From Pseudomonas marginalis (GTDB lineage Bacteria > Pseudomonadota > Gammaproteobacteria > Pseudomonadales > Pseudomonadaceae), in contig NZ_VTFG01000002.1 of NCBI RefSeq assembly GCF_008692035.1, forward strand, positions 1,736,001 through 1,800,000: a stretch of DNA of 64,000 nucleotides, read 5' to 3'. The first letter of the stretch is position 1. Every line of letters begins with the position of its first letter. The notes below the pieces were generated by a model, which was not told where the DNA came from, did not search any database, and saw only the letters and a program-made list of their open reading frames with translations. The translations under genes and the position numbers were made by a program. Shown here in pieces: positions 1 through 8,810 of this stretch.

Positions 1-2057
1 AGCTCGACGAACAGGCCAAAGCCGGTCACGGCGGTGATCACGCCTGGGAACGACTCGCCCACGCGGTCCTTCATGAACTCGCACTTGAGCCAGTTCACCA
101 CGTCGCGGGTGGCTTCGTCGGCGCGGCGCTCGCTCATGGAGCACTGCTCGCCCAACTGTTCCAGGGCCGCTTCGTCGTACGGGTAGATCCGCGCCTTCGG
201 AATGGTCATGGCACCGGCACGCTTGACGTGCGGGGTGTTCTGCTTGGAATGGATCACGCTGCGGATTGCGCGGTGCGTGAGCAAGTCCGGATAACGGCGA
301 ATCGGCGAGGTGAAGTGGGTGTACGCCTCGTAATTCAGGCCGAAGTGGCCCTGGTTGTCGGCGCTGTACACCGCCTGGCTCAGGGAGCGCAGCATCACGG
401 TCTGGATCACGTGGTAATCCGGACGGTCCTTGATGCTGGCCAGCAGTGCCTGGTAGTCCTTCGGCGTCGGGCCGTCCTTGCCTTTGTGCAGGGACAGGCC
501 CAGCTCGCCGAGGAACGCGCGCAGTTTTTCCAGGCGCTCCGGTGGCGGGCCATCGTGTACACGGTAGAGCGCAGGGATTTCGTGCTTTTTCAGGAATTCA
601 GCGGTGGCCACGTTGGCCGCCAGCATGCATTCCTCGATCAGCTTGTGCGCATCGTTACGGGTGGTCGGGGTGATCGCGGCGATCTTGCGCTCGGAACCGA
701 AGACAATCCGGGTTTCCTGGGTTTCAAAATCGATCGCGCCACGCACATGACGGGCACCCAGCAACACTTTGTACAACGCGTACAGCTGCTTGAGGTGCGG
801 CACCACATGCCCGTACTCACCACGCAACGCCTTGGCTTCGCTGGTTTTCGGCTGCTCCAGGATGGTGCTGACCTTGTTGTAGGTCAGGCGTGCCTGGGAG
901 TGGATCACCGCTTCGTAGAACTGGTAATCGGTCATTTCGCCGGTTTTCGAGATAGTCATCTCGCAGACCATGGCCAAACGGTCGACTTTCGGGTTCAGGG
1001 AGCACAGGCCGTTGGACAGCTGCTCGGGCAGCATCGGGATCACGCGCTCAGGGAAATACACGGAGTTGCCGCGTACCTGGGCCTCGTTATCCAGGGCCGA
1101 ACCGATCTTCACATAGCTGGAGACGTCGGCAATCGCGACGAACAACTTCCAGCCACCGGAGAACAGGCGCAGCTTGCCGGGCTTGGCTTCGCAGTAGACC
1201 GCATCGTCGAAGTCGCGGGCATCTTCACCGTCAATCGTGACAAACGGCAGATGGCGCAGGTCGATGCGTTTTTCCTTGTCCTTCTCTTCGACTTCCGGCT
1301 TGAGCTTGGCGGCTTCCTTGAGCACAGCCTCAGGCCAGACGTGAGGAATGTCGTAGGTGCGCAGCGCGACGTCGATTTCCATGCCCGGCGCCATGTAGTT
1401 GCCGACCACTTCAACAATATCGCCCTGGGGCTGGAAGCGCGCAGTCGGCCAGTGGGTGATTTTCACCTCGACGAACTGGCCGACCTTGGCAGCGCCATTG
1501 CGGCCCGGGGTGATCAGCACTTCCTGCTGGACCTTCGGGTTATCCGGCACAACAAAGCCGATACCGCCTTCTTCGAAGTAGCGGCCGACGATGGACTCGT
1601 GGGCACGGGACACCACTTCGACAATCACGCCTTCACGGCGACCGCGACGGTCCAGGCCGGAAACCCGCGCCAGGGCACGGTCGCCATCGAACACCAGGCG
1701 CATCTGCGCCGGGCTCATGAACAGGTCATCACTGCCGTCATCCGGGATCAGGAAGCCGAACCCGTCACGGTGGCCGGCAATGCGGCCGAGGATCAGGTCG
1801 AGCTTATCCACGGGTGCGTAGGTGCCACGGCGGGTGTAGATCAGTTGAGCATCGCGCTCCATGGCACGCAGGCGGCGGCGCAGGGCTTCGAGCTGGTCTT
1901 CGGTGGTCAGACCGAACTCTTCGACCAGCTGCTCACGGCTAGCAGGCGAACCCCGATCGGCGAGGTGCGCCAGGATCAGTTCGCGGCTAGGAATAGGGTT
2001 TTCATATTTTTCCGCTTCACGAGCGGCCTCGGGATCGAGGGACTGCCAATCGGCCAT
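1..2057 (-). CDS. rnr: Ribonuclease R (3' end of gene outside window)
   Basis: Processive 3'-5' exoribonuclease that degrades structured RNA, including mRNA fragments and rRNA during quality control. The visible 685 residues start MADWQSLDPEA and include an N-terminal winged-helix/OB part, cold-shock domains and the RNB catalytic domain with the Asp-rich motif DGEDARDFDDAVYC. The last visible residues (GVITAVTGFGLFVEL) are the beginning of the S1 domain, so the S1 domain and basic tail lie off the left edge. The ATG at 2057 is chosen because the protein begins there as in the family. The long plus-strand reading frame across this gene is a GC-bias shadow. In PAO1 the next gene downstream is rlmB, which would be outside this window. 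Confidence 0.96.
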   Translation of the reverse strand, partial: MADWQSLDPEAAREAEKYENPIPSRELILAHLADRGSPASREQLVEEFGLTTEDQLEALRRRLRAMERDAQLIYTRRGTYAPVDKLDLILGRIAGHRDGFGFLIPDDGSDDLFMSPAQMRLVFDGDRALARVSGLDRRGRREGVIVEVVSRAHESIVGRYFEEGGIGFVVPDNPKVQQEVLITPGRNGAAKVGQFVEVKITHWPTARFQPQGDIVEVVGNYMAPGMEIDVALRTYDIPHVWPEAVLKEAAKLKPEVEEKDKEKRIDLRHLPFVTIDGEDARDFDDAVYCEAKPGKLRLFSGGWKLFVAIADVSSYVKIGSALDNEAQVRGNSVYFPERVIPMLPEQLSNGLCSLNPKVDRLAMVCEMTISKTGEMTDYQFYEAVIHSQARLTYNKVSTILEQPKTSEAKALRGEYGHVVPHLKQLYALYKVLLGARHVRGAIDFETQETRIVFGSERKIAAITPTTRNDAHKLIEECMLAANVATAEFLKKHEIPALYRVHDGPPPERLEKLRAFLGELGLSLHKGKDGPTPKDYQALLASIKDRPDYHVIQTVMLRSLSQAVYSADNQGHFGLNYEAYTHFTSPIRRYPDLLTHRAIRSVIHSKQNTPHVKRAGAMTIPKARIYPYDEAALEQLGEQCSMSERRADEATRDVVNWLKCEFMKDRVGESFPGVITAVTGFGLFVE

Positions 2058-2218
2058 TAGAGATTTTTCACCTTGTCTATATGCGGGTTAGTTTGGCATA
2101 CGCGTATTGAAACGGGAAATTTCAGGCATCAACAAGCGTTTAAAAGCCTTTTACAGCCCTCGCCGCGCACCTTGCACGACCATTGGCGAAATTTCCCAGG
2201 TTTTTTTCATAGCAGGGG

Positions 2219-2247
2219 TTTACAGCTAAAAAACGGCTCCGTATAGT
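2219..2247 (+). promoter_or_regulatory. Sigma-70 promoter of first tRNA-Leu
   Basis: A -35 box TTTACA at 2219-2224 and a -10 box TATAGT at 2242-2247 are separated by exactly 17 nt. The tRNA begins 35 nt after the -10 box. The same arrangement recurs 240 nt downstream before the second tRNA, which supports it being functional. A GC-rich discriminator follows the -10 box, typical of stable-RNA promoters. Confidence 0.8.
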
Positions 2248-2281
2248 GCGCGCCATCGACGACGGCAACGTTGTTGATGCT

Positions 2282-2368
2282 GCCCAGGTGGTGAAATTGG
2301 TAGACACGCCAGCTTCAGGTGCTGGTGATCGCAAGGTCGTGGAAGTTCGAGTCTTCTCCTGGGCACCA
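2282..2368 (+). tRNA. tRNA-Leu (anticodon CAG), copy 1
   Basis: 87-nt type II tRNA with encoded CCA. The acceptor stem pairs GCCCAGG with CCTGGGC, followed by ACCA. The D-arm has the usual GGTGGTGAAATTGGTAGACAC form. The anticodon stem is CCAGC/GCTGG with loop TTCAGGT, giving CAG, which reads CUG leucine codons, the dominant Leu codon in this genome. A long variable arm and the T-arm GTTCGAGTC follow. It is preceded by its own promoter and followed by its own terminator. Confidence 0.97.
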
Positions 2369-2380
2369 AATTCAGATCAA

Positions 2381-2402
2381 ACCCGCGAAAGCGGGTTTTT
2401 TC
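2381..2402 (+). terminator. Rho-independent terminator of tRNA-Leu copy 1
   Basis: Hairpin ACCCGC-GAAA-GCGGGT followed by a run of T residues, 12 nt after the tRNA CCA end. An identical hairpin follows the second tRNA copy. Confidence 0.9.
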
Positions 2403-2458
2403 GTTTCAGGCTTCTGATTTTTAACGAGAAAAACGATTTATATTTTTCGAATCAGGGG

Positions 2459-2487
2459 TTTACAGATTAAAAAGCCCGCCGTATAGT
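2459..2487 (+). promoter_or_regulatory. Sigma-70 promoter of second tRNA-Leu
   Basis: TTTACA at 2459-2464 and TATAGT at 2482-2487 with a 17-nt spacer, the duplicate of the promoter at 2219-2247. Bases flanking the boxes differ between copies while both hexamers are identical, consistent with selection on the boxes. Confidence 0.8.
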
Positions 2488-2522
2488 TCGCCCCATCAAC
2501 AGCGGCAACGTTGCTTGATAAT

Positions 2523-2609
2523 GCCCAGGTGGTGAAATTGGTAGACACGCCAGCTTCAGGTGCTGGTGATCGCAAGGTCGTGGAAGTTCGAGTCTTCTCC
2601 TGGGCACCA
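2523..2609 (+). tRNA. tRNA-Leu (anticodon CAG), copy 2
   Basis: Identical in sequence to the first copy as far as I can compare: 87 nt, GCCCAGG acceptor stem, CAG anticodon in loop TTCAGGT, encoded CCA. It lies 241 nt after the first copy with its own promoter and terminator, so the two appear to be independent tandem transcription units rather than one multi-tRNA transcript. Confidence 0.97.
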
Positions 2610-2620
2610 AATTCAGATCA

Positions 2621-2642
2621 AACCCGCGAAAGCGGGTTTTTT
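2621..2642 (+). terminator. Rho-independent terminator of tRNA-Leu copy 2
   Basis: Same hairpin as copy 1 (ACCCGC-GAAA-GCGGGT then T-run), starting 12 nt after the CCA end. The remaining ~110 nt to the next gene show no convincing Fur box or strong promoter by eye. Confidence 0.9.
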
Positions 2643-2754
2643 CGTTTCCGGGGTTTGAAAAACCCATCAGCAATTTCCCCCCTTCGGCGCACTTGAGAAG
2701 TTTTATCGTTTATCCTTGCAATGATTTGTTGCACTCAAGTGAGGAAAACCCCGG

Positions 2755-3780
2755 ATGATGATCCGCGATACCCGTCTCAAGACATCCCTTCTGCGTGGCC
2801 TGACCATCACTCTGCTCGGCCTGACCCTACTCTCCCCCGCCGCCTACTCCGCCGACAAAGTCTCCCTGACCCTGTACAACGGCCAACACAAAGAAGTCGG
2901 CGATGAACTCGCCAAGGCCTTCGAAGCCAGGACCGGTATTCACGTCAACGTACGCAAGGGCAGCAGCAACCAACTGGCCAGCCAAGTCGTGGAGGAAGGC
3001 GACCGCTCCCCTGCCGACGTGATCTACACCGAAGAATCGCCGCCATTGAACAAACTTGGCGAGCAAGGCCTGCTGGCCAAGATCGATGCAGGCACGCTCG
3101 ACGTCCTGCCCAAGGATTACGTGGGTCGTAACGGCGACTGGATGGGCGTGACCGCACGCACCCGCGTCGTAGCCTTCAACCCCAAACTGATTGCCGAGAA
3201 AGACCTGCCCAAGTCGGTATTGGATTTCGCCGGCCCCGAGTGGCAAGGCAAGGTCGGCTTCGTACCTACCAGCGGTGCCTTCCAGGAACAGGCCGTGGCG
3301 ATCATCAAGCTGCACGGCCGTGAAGCCGCCGAAGAATGGCTGACCGGCCTGCGTGCCTTCGGCAAGGTGTACAGCAACAATATGGTCGCCCTGAAGGCCG
3401 TGGAAAACGGCGAAGTAGCCACCGTTCTGGTGAACAACTACTACTGGTTTGCCCTGAAGAAAGAAAAAACCAACCTCGATTCCCAACTGCACTACTTCAC
3501 CGATGGCGATGCCGGCGGCCTGATCACCGTGTCTTCGGCGGCCGCGCTGAAGTCCAGCAAGCATCCCAAAGAAGCCCAGCAACTGCTGGCGTTCATGGCC
3601 AGCGAAGAAGGCCAGCGCGTGATTACCACTACCTCGGCCGAGTACCCGCTGCGCAAAGGCATGGAATCCAACCGCGGCCTTAAGCCCTTCAGCGAACTGC
3701 AGCCGCCGAAAGTCACGCCTGCCGACCTGGGCAACGCAGAAGAAGCCCTGGACCTGGAACGTGAGGTTGGCTTGAACTGA
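2755..3780 (+). CDS. Iron(III) ABC transporter periplasmic binding protein (FbpA/HitA type)
   Basis: Periplasmic binding protein that would capture ferric iron for import. A Sec signal peptide covers about residues 1-33 (hydrophobic TITLLGLTLLS core, likely cleavage after AYSA). The mature part has the FbpA-family layout, including the adjacent tyrosines of VNNYYWF at residues 229-230, which coordinate Fe(III) in characterised FbpA proteins. Two ATGs are consecutive (2755, 2758); GAGG at 2741-2744 gives a suitable Shine-Dalgarno for either. Its stop overlaps the permease start by one base (TGATG). Related binding proteins for other anions exist, but the Tyr-Tyr pair favours iron. Confidence 0.85.
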   Translation: MMIRDTRLKTSLLRGLTITLLGLTLLSPAAYSADKVSLTLYNGQHKEVGDELAKAFEARTGIHVNVRKGSSNQLASQVVEEGDRSPADVIYTEESPPLNKLGEQGLLAKIDAGTLDVLPKDYVGRNGDWMGVTARTRVVAFNPKLIAEKDLPKSVLDFAGPEWQGKVGFVPTSGAFQEQAVAIIKLHGREAAEEWLTGLRAFGKVYSNNMVALKAVENGEVATVLVNNYYWFALKKEKTNLDSQLHYFTDGDAGGLITVSSAAALKSSKHPKEAQQLLAFMASEEGQRVITTTSAEYPLRKGMESNRGLKPFSELQPPKVTPADLGNAEEALDLEREVGLN

Positions 3781-5345
3781 TGAACCCATCGCTACCCACC
3801 CCCGCCCTGCGCGGGGGGCTCAGCCCGCGCCGCAAGCGCCCTTCGATCTGGCTACTGCTCCCCGTCCTGCTACTGGTTGGCCTGAGCCTGCTGCCACTGG
3901 TGTACGTCGGGCTGAAGGCCTGGCAGGCGGGCTGGGCGCAGGCGGTGCATCTGCTCTGGCGCCCCTATGTGTTCGGGCTGCTGCGCAATACCCTGGCGCT
4001 GATGGTCGGCGTGACGGTGGCGTGCGGCGTGATCGGCCTGTCCCTGGCCTGGCTGCTGGAACGCAGCAATCTGCCAGGGCGCCGCCTCTGGGGTGTAGTC
4101 CTGTGCCTGCCGTTCGCGGTGCCGGCGTTTGTCAGCAGCTTCACCTGGGTATCCCTGAGCGCCCACTTCGAAGGGCTCGGCGGCGCGATCCTGGTGATGA
4201 CCCTGTCCAAATACCCGCTGGTGTTTTTGCCAGTGGCCGCAACCTTGCGCAACCTGGACCCTTCCCTTGAAGAATCGGCCCGCACCCTGGGGCTGAATCG
4301 CTGGGGCGTATTCCTGCGCATCACCCTGCCCTTGCTGTGGCCGTCGCTGCTGGCCGGGGCACTGCTGATTGCCCTGCATATGCTGGTGGAGTTCGGCGCG
4401 CTGTCGATCATCGGCCTGCAAACCTTCACCACCGCGATCTACCAGCAATTCGAACTGGAGTTCAGCAACGCCAATGCCGCGATGCTTTCTGCGGTATTGC
4501 TGGTGATGTGCCTGACCCTGCTGTGGCTGGAACTGCGCGTGCGCGGCAAGGGCCGGCACGTGCGCATCGGCCAGGGCGCGGCGCGGCATGGGGAGCAGGT
4601 GCGACTGGGCAAGTGGGCGCCACTGGGCCAGGTGTATTGCCTGGCGCTGGCGATCATCGGCAGCGGCATCCCCTTGGGCATGCTCGGCTATTGGCTGGCG
4701 GTAGGTTCATCGGCGGCATTTCCAATGGCCGAGATTGGCGAGGCATTGCTGTCCTCCCTGATGCTGTCGCTGGGTGGCGCGGCACTGTGCCTGGCGCTGG
4801 CGGTACCGGTGGGGCTGCTGGTGGTGCGCTACAAGGGCCGACTGGCAATCTGGGCCGAGCGCCTGCCGTACCTGCTGCACGCCCTGCCCGGCCTGGTGAT
4901 TGCACTGACACTGGTGTATTTCGCCCTGCATTACGTGCCGGCGCTGTACCAGACCTCTGCGTTGCTGCTGATCGCCTATGCCTTGTTGTTTCTTCCATTG
5001 GCCCAGGCGCCGATCCGCACGGCCTTGAACAAAGCCGCACCGCAACTGGAAGAGGCTGCACGCACGCTGGGGGCATCGTCGTTCAGTGCGTTTTGCCGAG
5101 TGACGCTGCCGATTATTTTTCCGGCATTGGGTGCGGCATTTGCGCTGGTGTTCCTGGACGCCATGAAGGAATTGACGGCGACGCTGCTGCTCAGCCCCAC
5201 CGGGCTGAATACCTTGGCGACTGCCGTGTGGGCGCACACCTCGAATGTGGAGTTTGCGGCGGCGGCGCCTTATGCGGCGCTGTTGATCGTGGTGTCGGGG
5301 TTGCCGGTCTATCTGCTGACAACTCGGATGTACTTGAGCCGCTGA
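3780..5345 (+). CDS. Iron(III) ABC transporter permease, fused two-domain (FbpB/HitB type)
   Basis: 521-residue inner-membrane permease containing two BPD-transporter domains in one chain, each of about six membrane helices. Two EAA loops that dock the ATPase are visible: EESARTLGLNRWG starting near residue 164 and EEAARTLGASSFS near residue 424. The internal duplication is typical of FbpB/HitB and ThiP. Translation is probably coupled to the binding protein through the TGATG overlap. No ATP-binding subunit follows; the next gene is on the other strand, so the ATPase must be encoded elsewhere. Confidence 0.88.
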   Translation: MNPSLPTPALRGGLSPRRKRPSIWLLLPVLLLVGLSLLPLVYVGLKAWQAGWAQAVHLLWRPYVFGLLRNTLALMVGVTVACGVIGLSLAWLLERSNLPGRRLWGVVLCLPFAVPAFVSSFTWVSLSAHFEGLGGAILVMTLSKYPLVFLPVAATLRNLDPSLEESARTLGLNRWGVFLRITLPLLWPSLLAGALLIALHMLVEFGALSIIGLQTFTTAIYQQFELEFSNANAAMLSAVLLVMCLTLLWLELRVRGKGRHVRIGQGAARHGEQVRLGKWAPLGQVYCLALAIIGSGIPLGMLGYWLAVGSSAAFPMAEIGEALLSSLMLSLGGAALCLALAVPVGLLVVRYKGRLAIWAERLPYLLHALPGLVIALTLVYFALHYVPALYQTSALLLIAYALLFLPLAQAPIRTALNKAAPQLEEAARTLGASSFSAFCRVTLPIIFPALGAAFALVFLDAMKELTATLLLSPTGLNTLATAVWAHTSNVEFAAAAPYAALLIVVSGLPVYLLTTRMYLSR

Positions 5346-5352
5346 GATCGCT

Positions 5353-5373
5353 ATCGGGGGGCAAGCCCCCGAT
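5353..5373. repeat. REP-like hairpin, possible terminator
   Basis: Palindrome ATCGGGGG-GCAAG-CCCCCGAT between the convergent permease (+) and chemoreceptor (-) genes. The GGGCAAGCCCCC core is the same as in the other REP elements of this window. It could act as a bidirectional transcription stop although it lacks a clear T-run. Confidence 0.55.
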
Positions 5374-5392
5374 GAGACCTGAACAGACGACG

Positions 5393-7327
5393 CTAAGCCC
5401 GGAACTGCCCCAGACTCGCCTTCAACTGCGCCGCCAACCCATCCAGCACCTTGCCACTGGCGGTAGTCTCCACCACCGCCTGCGCCGCACGCTCGGCCTG
5501 GGCATGGATCACCTCGACCCGGCCTCGTACCGCATGGGCGCCCTGGGCCTGATGCTCGGCGGCGCGGGTAGCCAGGCCAATCGCTGCATGCACCTGCTCC
5601 ACCGAGGCCTGCACCGTCTGCTGCAAGCGCACGCTGTCGCGCAGCACCAGCAAACCTTCGTTGGCCTGGCGCCCGGCCTTGCCGATGGTTTCCACCGCCT
5701 CCCGAGCGCCCTGCTGCAACGCGACGATATGGGCCTGGATATCGCCGGTAGAGCTTTGGGTCTTGCTGGCCAACGCACGCACTTCGTCCGCCACCACCGC
5801 AAAGCCACGCCCCGTTTCGCCGGCACGCGCTGCTTCGATGGCGGCGTTGAGCGCCAGCAGGTTGGTCTGCTCGGCGATACCATGGATGACCGTCAGCACC
5901 ACTTCGATCTGCTCGCTTTGCTGGGCCAGGCGCTCGATAACCTGGGACCCGGCCTGGACCTGCCCCGCCAACGCTTCGATCAAACTGCCGACTTCGGCCG
6001 ACGTGCGCGAGTTCTCGTCCGTCGCCTGACGAATATCCACCACCTGCTGCAACGCCGCCTGCATGGCGTGGCTTTCGGCCTGGGCCTCGTCGGCCATTTG
6101 CGACAGCGCGCGCAAACTCTCCGCCACCTCATCACGCTGCAAGCCAGCGGCCGCATCGGCGCCGGCATTGCGCAAGGTCATGGCGCCGATTTCCACGCCG
6201 GTACGCTGGGCCACATCGCCCGCCTCGCGCACGATGGGTTGCAACTTATCCACAAAACGATTGACCGCCGAGGCCATGTCGCCGATTTCGTCCTTGCTGT
6301 TGATCTGCACGCGCTTGGTGAGGTCGCCCTCGCCTGCTGCCAGGTCATCCATGGCCGCGATAAGCAGTTTCAGGCGATTGACCACACGACGGCCGAGAAC
6401 CACGGCGATCAGCAGCAATACGCCGAAACCGACCACCGCCAGCCCCATGCCGATGCGCCAACGCAAGGTACCGGCAGCCTCCTGCACGGCGCCAGTGGTG
6501 TTGACGGTCATCTGGGTCGCAGTGGCTTGCGCCGACTGCAGGCGAGCGCCCATGGCCGCCGCGCTATCCGCCGCGGCACCTTTGAGGCTGTCGCCGACCA
6601 ACTGATCACCGCTGGCTATCAGTGCGGCAAAACGCTTGTCCAGCGCTTGCAGATCGGCCTCGACCGACGCGGTCGACACCCCCATGAGCACCTTGCCAAT
6701 CTCCACGCCGTTAGGACTGATGGACGCCTCGACGTAGAACACCGAAGGATCGTTCTTCGCGGCGTTCAGGACTTTGTCCAGGGCGCGATCGCCCTGGCCT
6801 TTTTCCAGCAACGCCTTGTTGATCGGATTTTCGCGATTCAGATAACGAGTCAGGTGCTCACCCGCCGCGTCGTCATAGACCACGAACAGCACGTTGGGAT
6901 TGCGCTGGGCGCGTCGGGCAAACTCGGACAGCGTTGGCACATCGCTGTCCCACATGGCGCGGGGCGCCACCGAGGCCAGCAGTTGCGCCATATCGTTGGC
7001 GGAGTCTTGCAGGTCTTTTTCCAGGGTCGCACGCAACTGTTTCTGCTCTGCCTGCAGGCGCTCGGAAAGCCCGGCGGTCAGACGCTGACGGGTACTGGTG
7101 GACAAGCTGTCCAGGCTCGACGTGACTTCCTTGCCGGCCTGGGCCAATTCACCGGACAGCTTCTGGCTGTCGATGCCCAGGCGACTGCCTAAATCGGCCT
7201 CCAGCGCCGTGACCGTGCTCCGGGTGAGAGCGACCGCCACCAGCACTTGCACCAAAAGAGCGATACCTAGGGTAACGAACACCGGCCGCAACAGACGGCT
7301 TTGTAACAATGAGAGAACGGCAGACAT
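5393..7327 (-). CDS. Methyl-accepting chemotaxis protein
   Basis: 644-residue membrane chemoreceptor. It has an N-terminal membrane helix (about residues 14-33), a periplasmic ligand-binding region of about 260 residues without a motif I can name, a second helix (about 295-315), a HAMP domain (DEIGDMASAVNRF), and a cytoplasmic signalling domain with the conserved hairpin tip EQTNLLALNAAIEAARAG. It should signal to CheA/CheW. No CheR-binding NWETF-type pentapeptide is at the C terminus (SLGQFRA). I use the ATG at 7327 rather than an in-frame upstream codon because GGAGGG lies 7 nt before it. The ligand cannot be deduced. Confidence 0.93.
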   Translation of the reverse strand: MSAVLSLLQSRLLRPVFVTLGIALLVQVLVAVALTRSTVTALEADLGSRLGIDSQKLSGELAQAGKEVTSSLDSLSTSTRQRLTAGLSERLQAEQKQLRATLEKDLQDSANDMAQLLASVAPRAMWDSDVPTLSEFARRAQRNPNVLFVVYDDAAGEHLTRYLNRENPINKALLEKGQGDRALDKVLNAAKNDPSVFYVEASISPNGVEIGKVLMGVSTASVEADLQALDKRFAALIASGDQLVGDSLKGAAADSAAAMGARLQSAQATATQMTVNTTGAVQEAAGTLRWRIGMGLAVVGFGVLLLIAVVLGRRVVNRLKLLIAAMDDLAAGEGDLTKRVQINSKDEIGDMASAVNRFVDKLQPIVREAGDVAQRTGVEIGAMTLRNAGADAAAGLQRDEVAESLRALSQMADEAQAESHAMQAALQQVVDIRQATDENSRTSAEVGSLIEALAGQVQAGSQVIERLAQQSEQIEVVLTVIHGIAEQTNLLALNAAIEAARAGETGRGFAVVADEVRALASKTQSSTGDIQAHIVALQQGAREAVETIGKAGRQANEGLLVLRDSVRLQQTVQASVEQVHAAIGLATRAAEHQAQGAHAVRGRVEVIHAQAERAAQAVVETTASGKVLDGLAAQLKASLGQFRA

Positions 7328-7420
7328 CGGGAATCCCTCCACCACGGGTGCCATTAATTTGATAGCACCGCGAAAGAAAGAAACATAGCAAGGGTCGTGC
7401 CGCTTGGCATGCAGATACGA

Positions 7421-7451
7421 CAAAGGGCTCCCGAAGGAGCCCTTTGCTTTT
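7421..7451. terminator. Stem-loop terminator between purA and chemoreceptor gene
   Basis: Hairpin AAAGGGCTCC-CGAA-GGAGCCCTTT. The purA transcript (minus strand) would run into it 16 nt after the stop. The better T-run (GCTTTTT) is on the plus-strand side, so the U-tract for purA is short; orientation efficiency is uncertain. Confidence 0.65.
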
Positions 7452-7466
7452 TACATCAATAGCTTA

Positions 7467-8756
7467 TTAAGCGAACGGGTGACGCAGAACGATGGTCTCG
7501 TTGCGATCCGGGCCCGTCGAAATAATGTCAATCGGCGCACCGATCAGCTCTTCAACGCGCTTGATGTAGGCACGGGCATTGGCTGGCAACTCTTCCAGGG
7601 TCTTGGCACCCACGGTCGACTCGCTCCAGCCCGGCACTTCTTCGTACACAGGCTGCAGGCCCACGTAGCTGTCGGCGTCAACCGGGGCAACGTCCTTGCC
7701 TTCGGCATCTTTGTAGCCGACGCAGATGTTGATGGTTTCCAGGCCGTCGAGTACATCCAGCTTGGTGAAGCAGATGCCCGAGATGCTGTTCACATCGATC
7801 GCGCGACGCAGGATAACGGCGTCGAACCAGCCACAGCGACGAGCACGGCCGGTGGTCGCGCCGAATTCGTGACCCTGCTTGGCCAGGTGCGCACCGACTT
7901 CGTCGAACAGTTCAGTCGGGAACGGGCCCGAACCTACACGGGTGGTGTAGGCCTTGGTGATGCCGAGGATGTAGTCCAGGAACATAGGACCAACGCCCGA
8001 ACCGGTAGCGACGCCGCCGGCAGTGGTGTTGGAGCTGGTCACGTACGGGTAGGTACCGTGGTCGATGTCCAGCAACGAACCCTGGGCGCCTTCGAACATG
8101 ATGTCCTTGCCGGCGCGACGCAGGTCGTGCAGCTCGGCGGTCACATCCAGCATCAGCGGCTTGAGCAGCTCAGCGTATTCCTTGCACTCGGCCAGGGTCT
8201 TGTCGAATTCGATGGCTGGCTCTTTGTAGTAACCCACCAGCATGAAGTTGTGGTAATCCACCAGTTCACGCAGCTTGTCTTCAAAGCGCGGCATGTTGAG
8301 CAGGTCGCCCACACGCAGGCCACGACGCGCGACCTTGTCTTCGTAGGCCGGGCCGATGCCGCGACCGGTGGTGCCGATCTTCAGCTCGCCACGGGCCTTT
8401 TCACGAGCCTGGTCCAGCGCAACGTGGAAGGACAGGATCAGCGGGCAGGACGGGCTGATACGCAGGCGCTCGCGCACCGGTACGCCTTTCTCTTCCAGCT
8501 TGGTGATCTCACGCAGCAGGGCATCCGGCGCAACCACGACGCCGTTGCCGATCAGGCACTGCACGCCTTCGCGCAGGACGCCCGACGGGATCAGGTGCAA
8601 GACGGTTTTTTCGCCGTCGATGACCAGGGTGTGGCCAGCGTTGTGACCGCCTTGGTAGCGCACTACGGCGGCAGCATGTTCGGTCAGCAGATCAACGATC
8701 TTGCCTTTGCCCTCATCACCCCATTGGGTGCCCAGGACTACGACATTCTTACCCAT
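7467..8756 (-). CDS. purA: Adenylosuccinate synthetase
   Basis: Cytoplasmic enzyme that condenses IMP with aspartate using GTP to give adenylosuccinate, the first committed step to AMP. The 429-residue protein begins MGKNVVVLGTQWGDEGKGK with the phosphate-binding loop (GDEGKGK) near residue 12, followed by the GGHNAGHT motif. Length matches the family (about 430). I prefer this ATG over the in-frame ATG five codons upstream because MGKNVV is the conserved N-terminus. It lies 54 nt after hisZ on the same strand, so the two are likely co-transcribed. Confidence 0.97.
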   Translation of the reverse strand: MGKNVVVLGTQWGDEGKGKIVDLLTEHAAAVVRYQGGHNAGHTLVIDGEKTVLHLIPSGVLREGVQCLIGNGVVVAPDALLREITKLEEKGVPVRERLRISPSCPLILSFHVALDQAREKARGELKIGTTGRGIGPAYEDKVARRGLRVGDLLNMPRFEDKLRELVDYHNFMLVGYYKEPAIEFDKTLAECKEYAELLKPLMLDVTAELHDLRRAGKDIMFEGAQGSLLDIDHGTYPYVTSSNTTAGGVATGSGVGPMFLDYILGITKAYTTRVGSGPFPTELFDEVGAHLAKQGHEFGATTGRARRCGWFDAVILRRAIDVNSISGICFTKLDVLDGLETINICVGYKDAEGKDVAPVDADSYVGLQPVYEEVPGWSESTVGAKTLEELPANARAYIKRVEELIGAPIDIISTGPDRNETIVLRHPFA

Positions 8757-8810
8757 AACACTTGTCCTCATTCGCGCAAACTTGGTGCCGGCGATGGCCG
8801 GCAGGAAAAC

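Noticed and set aside
228..2060. 610-codon plus-strand open frame over rnr
   Set aside because: Antisense to a complete RNase R reading frame; such long shadows are expected from the third-position GC bias, and the translation has no family resemblance.
2058..2160. rnr promoter candidate (TATAGA near the start codon)
   Set aside because: No acceptable -35 box at the right spacing and too close to the ATG; left uncalled.
2643..2754. Possible Fur box before the iron transporter
   Set aside because: TGCAATGATTTGTTGCA has some dyad symmetry but matches the 19-bp Fur consensus poorly; not enough to call.
4337..7192. 951-codon plus-strand open frame across the permease 3' end and the chemoreceptor
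   Set aside because: Overlaps two well-supported genes in wrong frames; composition rich in His, Gln and Arg as in antisense shadows.
7328..7423. 32-codon upstream extension of the chemoreceptor
   Set aside because: The internal ATG at 7327 has an excellent GGAGGG and is followed by the expected membrane helix; the extension is not hydrophobic and lacks a ribosome binding site.
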